Assembly (NCBI RefSeq): GCF_001524445.2 | Contig: NZ_CP013418.1 | Span: 2,760,255 to 2,824,254, forward strand | Source of the DNA: Burkholderia savannae | GTDB taxonomy: Bacteria; Pseudomonadota; Gammaproteobacteria; Burkholderiales; Burkholderiaceae | Direction: 5' to 3' | DNA length: 64,000 nucleotides | Shown here: one piece after another, positions 60,889 to 64,000 of the stretch | How positions within the stretch are numbered: position 1 is the stretch's first letter | How the letters are laid out: each line of letters begins with the position of its first letter | Position numbers and translations under genes: made by a program | The notes under the pieces: generated by a model | Seen by the model: only the letters and a program-made list of their open reading frames with translations | Told to the model about the DNA's origin: nothing | Database searches by the model: none

Positions 60889-62685
60889 TCAATACACGAG
60901 CTGCGACACGCCGCAAGTCAGCGACATGTCGTGGATCGTGCTTTCGCCGATCTGCACGCCGAGCAACTGCAGGAGCGGCACGACCGCGGCGTCGAGCCCC
61001 GACAGCATCGGCGGCAGCACGCCGCCCAGGAACGAGTTGAGATCGGTCTGAATCGGGCCGAGCGGCAGGCTGACGCCGAGCAGCGTGATCTGCGTCTGTT
61101 GCAGCGAGGTGCCGAGGCCCGACAGCGCATTGCCGAGCACGCTGCCGACGCCGTTCGAGTTCGTGCTCTGATAGCCGCCTGTCGTGCCGTAGAACGTGAG
61201 CGTCGGCGCGCTGCCCGCGGGCACGTCGGCCGGTAACGACGCGAGCGCCTTGATCGTCACGAGGTTCGCGACGTTGACGAGCGTCGCGGGTGTCGAGCAG
61301 GTGAAAGGCAGCGATGTGGACAGATTGGCCGGCGTGTCGCCGATGCACAGGTTCGCGAGGCCCGTCTGCACGCCGATGGCCGATGCGCAGGTTGAAGGCG
61401 AGGACGTGCAGCTCGCCGATTGGAGCCACGCCTGCCCCGGCGCGATCTGCATCGACAGCGGCAGGTTCACCTGCACCGGCACGAGCGCGCCGAGGGTGCC
61501 GACCGGCAGGTTCGCGGTGCCGAGACCGATGTTCAGATAGAGCCGCACCTGTGCCGTGCGCGCGATCGTACGCCATGTCTTCGTGACGGGATCGATGCCC
61601 GCTTCGCCGATGCCGAGCACGGGCGGCTGGATGATCTGCACTTGCAGAGTCGCATTCAGCCCGCCGATGTTGAGCCCGTTCGCCAGCGAGAACGCGTTCT
61701 GGCCGGTGGCGATCTCGGCCGCGACGAACAGCGCGTCGAACGGGCTGAACGTCGCGTCGAGCGCGGCCTGCGGGTCGGACAGGCCGATCGAGAAGATGCC
61801 GGGCGAATTCGCGGTGCCGCCGATCGTGAAAGTCTGTCCGCCCGCGATGTTCGCGCTGACGATCGTCTGCAATGCGCCGAGGCTCGTCTGCAGGTTCGCA
61901 TTCGCAACCGAGGTTTGCGACAGCGCGGTCAACATCCAGCTGGCGAGTTGAGGGACGCTCGTCTGCGTGTTCAGCAGCGCGTTCACGGTGCCGACGTTCG
62001 CGGCGGCCATCAGGTCCTTGATCTTGATCCGCGAATTCGCGAGGCCCTGATACGACAGCACCGACAGATTCAGATTCGTGCCGAGCAGCCCGTTGAGCAG
62101 CGCGTTCACGACGCCGCCTTGGAGTTGCGCGAGCGTCGTGCCGATCGAGTAGGTGCCGACATTGGTCGCCTGCGCGGTGCTGATTGCCGTAACCGTGCGC
62201 TGCGAGCCGAGAAAGTAGTACGGCACGCTGCGCGTGATCGTTACCTGAACCGCATTGAGCTGTGCGTCTGCGCCCGTGGCCGTGCCCGACGCCGAGCCCG
62301 CGAAGAAGCTCGGCCCCGCGTTGTCCTTCACGTCCCATCGGCCGCAGACGACCGTCATCGATTGTCCCGACGCGGTGCTGTCGAAGCCGTTGCCGAGCGC
62401 CGCCGATTGCGCCGTTGCGGTGGGTTTCGCGCAGCCGTCGTCCATCGTCTGGGCGGCCGCGAGCGCGGCCATGTCGGCGCTGCTTTGCAGCGCGCGGCGC
62501 TGATAGAACAGATTGCCGAGATCGACCGCGCCGAGCGCGGCGATCACGACGCCGATCGCGATCGCCGCGATGACGGCGAGCGAGCCGCGCTCGCGGGTGG
62601 GCGAACGTCGCGGGCGGCGCGGCCGATTCGGCTCGCGACGGTTGGAAAGATCACCGGTGGTCGGGCGGCGTGTCGGCTTGTTCAT
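60889..62685 (-). CDS. TadG-like protein (TadE/TadG pilus-associated family)
   Basis: A 598-residue protein starting at 62685 (MNKPTRRPTTG), six bases after GAGG. After an Arg/Pro-rich cytoplasmic start there is one membrane helix, GSLAVIAAIAIGVVIAALGAVDLGNLFYQRRALQSSADMAALAAA, the signature of Flp-pilus TadG/TadE proteins. The long remainder is periplasmic, rich in Ser/Thr/Asn/Gln/Val. Known relatives in Burkholderia belong to tad (Flp pilus) loci, but no other tad gene is visible here. I took the internal ATG because the extension to 63198 is Arg-rich and low-complexity. Confidence 0.75.
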   Translation of the reverse strand: MNKPTRRPTTGDLSNRREPNRPRRPRRSPTRERGSLAVIAAIAIGVVIAALGAVDLGNLFYQRRALQSSADMAALAAAQTMDDGCAKPTATAQSAALGNGFDSTASGQSMTVVCGRWDVKDNAGPSFFAGSASGTATGADAQLNAVQVTITRSVPYYFLGSQRTVTAISTAQATNVGTYSIGTTLAQLQGGVVNALLNGLLGTNLNLSVLSYQGLANSRIKIKDLMAAANVGTVNALLNTQTSVPQLASWMLTALSQTSVANANLQTSLGALQTIVSANIAGGQTFTIGGTANSPGIFSIGLSDPQAALDATFSPFDALFVAAEIATGQNAFSLANGLNIGGLNATLQVQIIQPPVLGIGEAGIDPVTKTWRTIARTAQVRLYLNIGLGTANLPVGTLGALVPVQVNLPLSMQIAPGQAWLQSASCTSSPSTCASAIGVQTGLANLCIGDTPANLSTSLPFTCSTPATLVNVANLVTIKALASLPADVPAGSAPTLTFYGTTGGYQSTNSNGVGSVLGNALSGLGTSLQQTQITLLGVSLPLGPIQTDLNSFLGGVLPPMLSGLDAAVVPLLQLLGVQIGESTIHDMSLTCGVSQLVY

Positions 62686-63460
62686 TCCAACCTCGTCGTG
62701 CTTCGTCGGCGTTGCGTATTCTGATGCGCCGATGCGAGATCGATCGGCATCGGACGTTCGTTGTCGCCGACGACGCTCCCGGGCCATATGAATCGCGCGA
62801 TATTCGCGCGTGCGGGCGTTTTCCATTCCGCCGAGATCGTTGGCGGGAGCGTCGTCGGCTGCGCGCAGGGCGCGCCAGCGAATCATGCGGGCAATCGTGC
62901 TTGTTTTGCAATCCGATGTTTTCCCGAAATGCGTGTGTCGACGGTGACTTATCTCGTTATAAAAGGAGAAAAGAAATGTGTGGATAGGAATCCGTATGAA
63001 TGTGAATGAGAAATTGCAAGTGCGATTCGACCATCGCCGCGGCGTGAACGTGGCGATGCGCAACGCTTGCGTTGCGCGCGCGTCGCGACGGCCGATCGTT
63101 CGTGTCGCGCTCGTGCGTCGCGCGGCGTTCGAGGGCGTTGGCAGTTTGCGGATGCGCGCGTGCGTCGTCCGTCGCCGAGCTGCATCTCGACGCGGCATAC
63201 CGGAATCGCAGGAAAAGGCGATTCGGCGGCGGCGCGCGATTATCCGCTCGCGAACGCGCGGCCGGCGCGGCGATCGCTTTAACTTCTGACAAAAGGTTGA
63301 CGCCTTTCCGTATGGCGGGCATCGTGTGCGGGTTCCGCTTCGGCGGGGCGGGCGGCGACGCCCGGCGCGGCTGCGTCGCGCGCGGGCCGCCGCGGTTCGA
63401 ATTCATGTCGCCGCCGCGTGTGCCGCGCGGCCGCGACCACGAGAGGAGAGGAGCGCATCC
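62686..63460. other. Intergenic region between TadG-like and DLH-family genes
   Basis: About 775 bases. Bases 62940-63020 are AT-rich and contain AAAGGAGAAAAG followed by an ATG with only a three-codon frame. A possible frame from 62978 (103 residues) is Arg-rich without domain. This region probably holds the divergent promoters of both neighbours. Confidence 0.4.
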
Positions 63461-64000
63461 ATGTTGAAACCCGAAGTCGACAGCCTAGTTCCGCACGTTC
63501 CGTTCAGCCGTCGCACGTTCGTCAAGGCGGCGCTCGGCGGCACCTTCGCCGCCGCCGTGCTGCCCGTGTCCGCGCAGACGATCACGACCGACAGCGCCGG
63601 CCTCGACGTCGATACCGTCGAGATCCGCTCGGGCGATTCGAGCGTGCCCGCCTATCGCGCGCAACCGGCCGGCAAGAGCAACTTGCCCGTGATCGTCGTG
63701 ATCCATGAGATTTTCGGCGTGCACGCGCACATCGCCGACATCTGCCGACGCTTCGCGAAACTCGGCTATCTGGCGATCGCGCCGGATCTGTTCGCGCGGC
63801 AGGGCGATCCGTCGAAGTATCCGTCGATCCAGGCGGTGCTCGAGCAGGTGGTCGGCAAGGTGCCGGATCGCCAGGTGAGCGAGGACCTCGACGCGACGCT
63901 CGCGTGGGCGGGAAAGAACGGGGGCGATCTATCGCGGCTCGGCGTGACGGGTTTCTGCTGGGGCGGCCGGCAGGCGTGGCTGTTCGCCGAGCACAACCCG
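63461..64000 (+). CDS. Dienelactone-hydrolase-family protein with Tat signal (partial)
   Basis: The first 180 residues are visible; the gene runs off the right edge. It starts at ATG 63461 after a purine-rich GAGAGGAGAGGAG. The N-terminus has a twin-arginine signal, PFSRRTFVKAALGGTFAAAVLPVSA, so export to the periplasm in folded form is likely. The hydrolase part has VIVVIHEIFGVHAHIADICRR and YLAIAPDLFARQGDP. The nucleophile elbow GVTGFCWGGRQAW carries the Cys of dienelactone hydrolases. Substrate unknown. Confidence 0.88.
   Translation, partial: MLKPEVDSLVPHVPFSRRTFVKAALGGTFAAAVLPVSAQTITTDSAGLDVDTVEIRSGDSSVPAYRAQPAGKSNLPVIVVIHEIFGVHAHIADICRRFAKLGYLAIAPDLFARQGDPSKYPSIQAVLEQVVGKVPDRQVSEDLDATLAWAGKNGGDLSRLGVTGFCWGGRQAWLFAEHNP

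Noticed and set aside
60494..61051. Repetitive proteins (FDVRRST repeats and the antisense SNVERRT repeats) across the heptamer array
   Set aside because: A 7-bp repeat is open in all frames, so the peptide repeat is an artefact of the DNA repeat.
62978..63289. A 103-residue protein after the AAAGGAG-like site
   Set aside because: Arg-rich composition, no domain, and the best-placed ATG near that ribosome site is followed by a stop after three codons.

Overview
The window is GC-rich (roughly two-thirds G+C by eye), and its gene content and order point to Burkholderia, most likely the B. pseudomallei/B. thailandensis/B. mallei complex. The indicators are a cepacian-type bceE-K block, a 'BPSS1780 family' membrane protein beside a choline-kinase-like thrB near polA, a DUF3563 mini-protein, modEABC, ohr/ohrR and tandem-repeat loci of the VNTR type. 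It reads as chromosomal, mostly core genome, with accessory stretches near 11.9-13.1 kb, 15.9-30 kb and around the repeats. No rRNA, tRNA, CRISPR array or intact insertion sequence was recognised.

Layout. 1-8.6 kb: distal half of an exopolysaccharide operon (outer-membrane exporter end, tyrosine autokinase, glycosyltransferases and polymerase, in the order of cepacian bceE-K). 8.9-11.4 kb: AraC regulator, FKBP isomerase, predicted metal-dependent hydrolase. 11.9-13.1 kb: Xre/RES toxin-antitoxin pair with a visible operator. 13.2-15.7 kb: phosphoesterase, DUF1345 protein, AHSA1/ArsR pair. 15.9-16.1 kb: LysR gene remnant.

16.8-27.0 kb is the centrepiece: eleven tightly packed plus-strand genes (several with ATGA or similar overlaps) encoding a stand-alone amino-acid adenylation enzyme, a stand-alone carrier protein, a SyrB2-type non-haem iron halogenase with the diagnostic His-Gln-Ala facial motif, two type II thioesterases, an RraA-fold aldolase/decarboxylase-like protein, a branched-chain-type aminotransferase, an acylating aldehyde dehydrogenase, a DmpG/MhpE-type pyruvate aldolase, a cupin and a LysE exporter. 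A convergent LuxR-type regulator with a signal-binding domain follows. I read this as a compact pathway to a chlorinated (or cryptically chlorinated) amino-acid-derived small molecule. The carrier-bound chloro-aminoacyl thioester could be reduced to an aldehyde, extended with pyruvate, transaminated and exported. I do not recognise a described product for this gene set.

27.8-43.3 kb: AraC/LysE divergent pair, IS630-type helix-turn-helix orphan, FMN hydroxy-acid dehydrogenase, YbaK deacylase, methyltransferase, a trehalohydrolase-like protein that has lost its catalytic residues, a thiamine-phosphate-synthase-like protein, CorC-type protein, a degenerate histidine kinase, EamA transporter, LysR/tautomerase divergent pair, CYTH-CHAD protein. 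42.5-45.9 kb: modE and modABC with a ModE-like operator. 46.1-46.3 kb: an 18-unit octamer repeat showing stepwise drift of the unit. 46.3-56.0 kb: PAP2, PHB depolymerase-like esterase, DUF3563, Ohr/OhrR, thrB region, amn, small secreted protein, LOG protein. 56.0-60.4 kb: polA and a type II NADH dehydrogenase. 60.5-60.7 kb: 34 exact heptamers. 60.9-64.0 kb: TadG-like protein and the start of a Tat-exported dienelactone-hydrolase-family protein.
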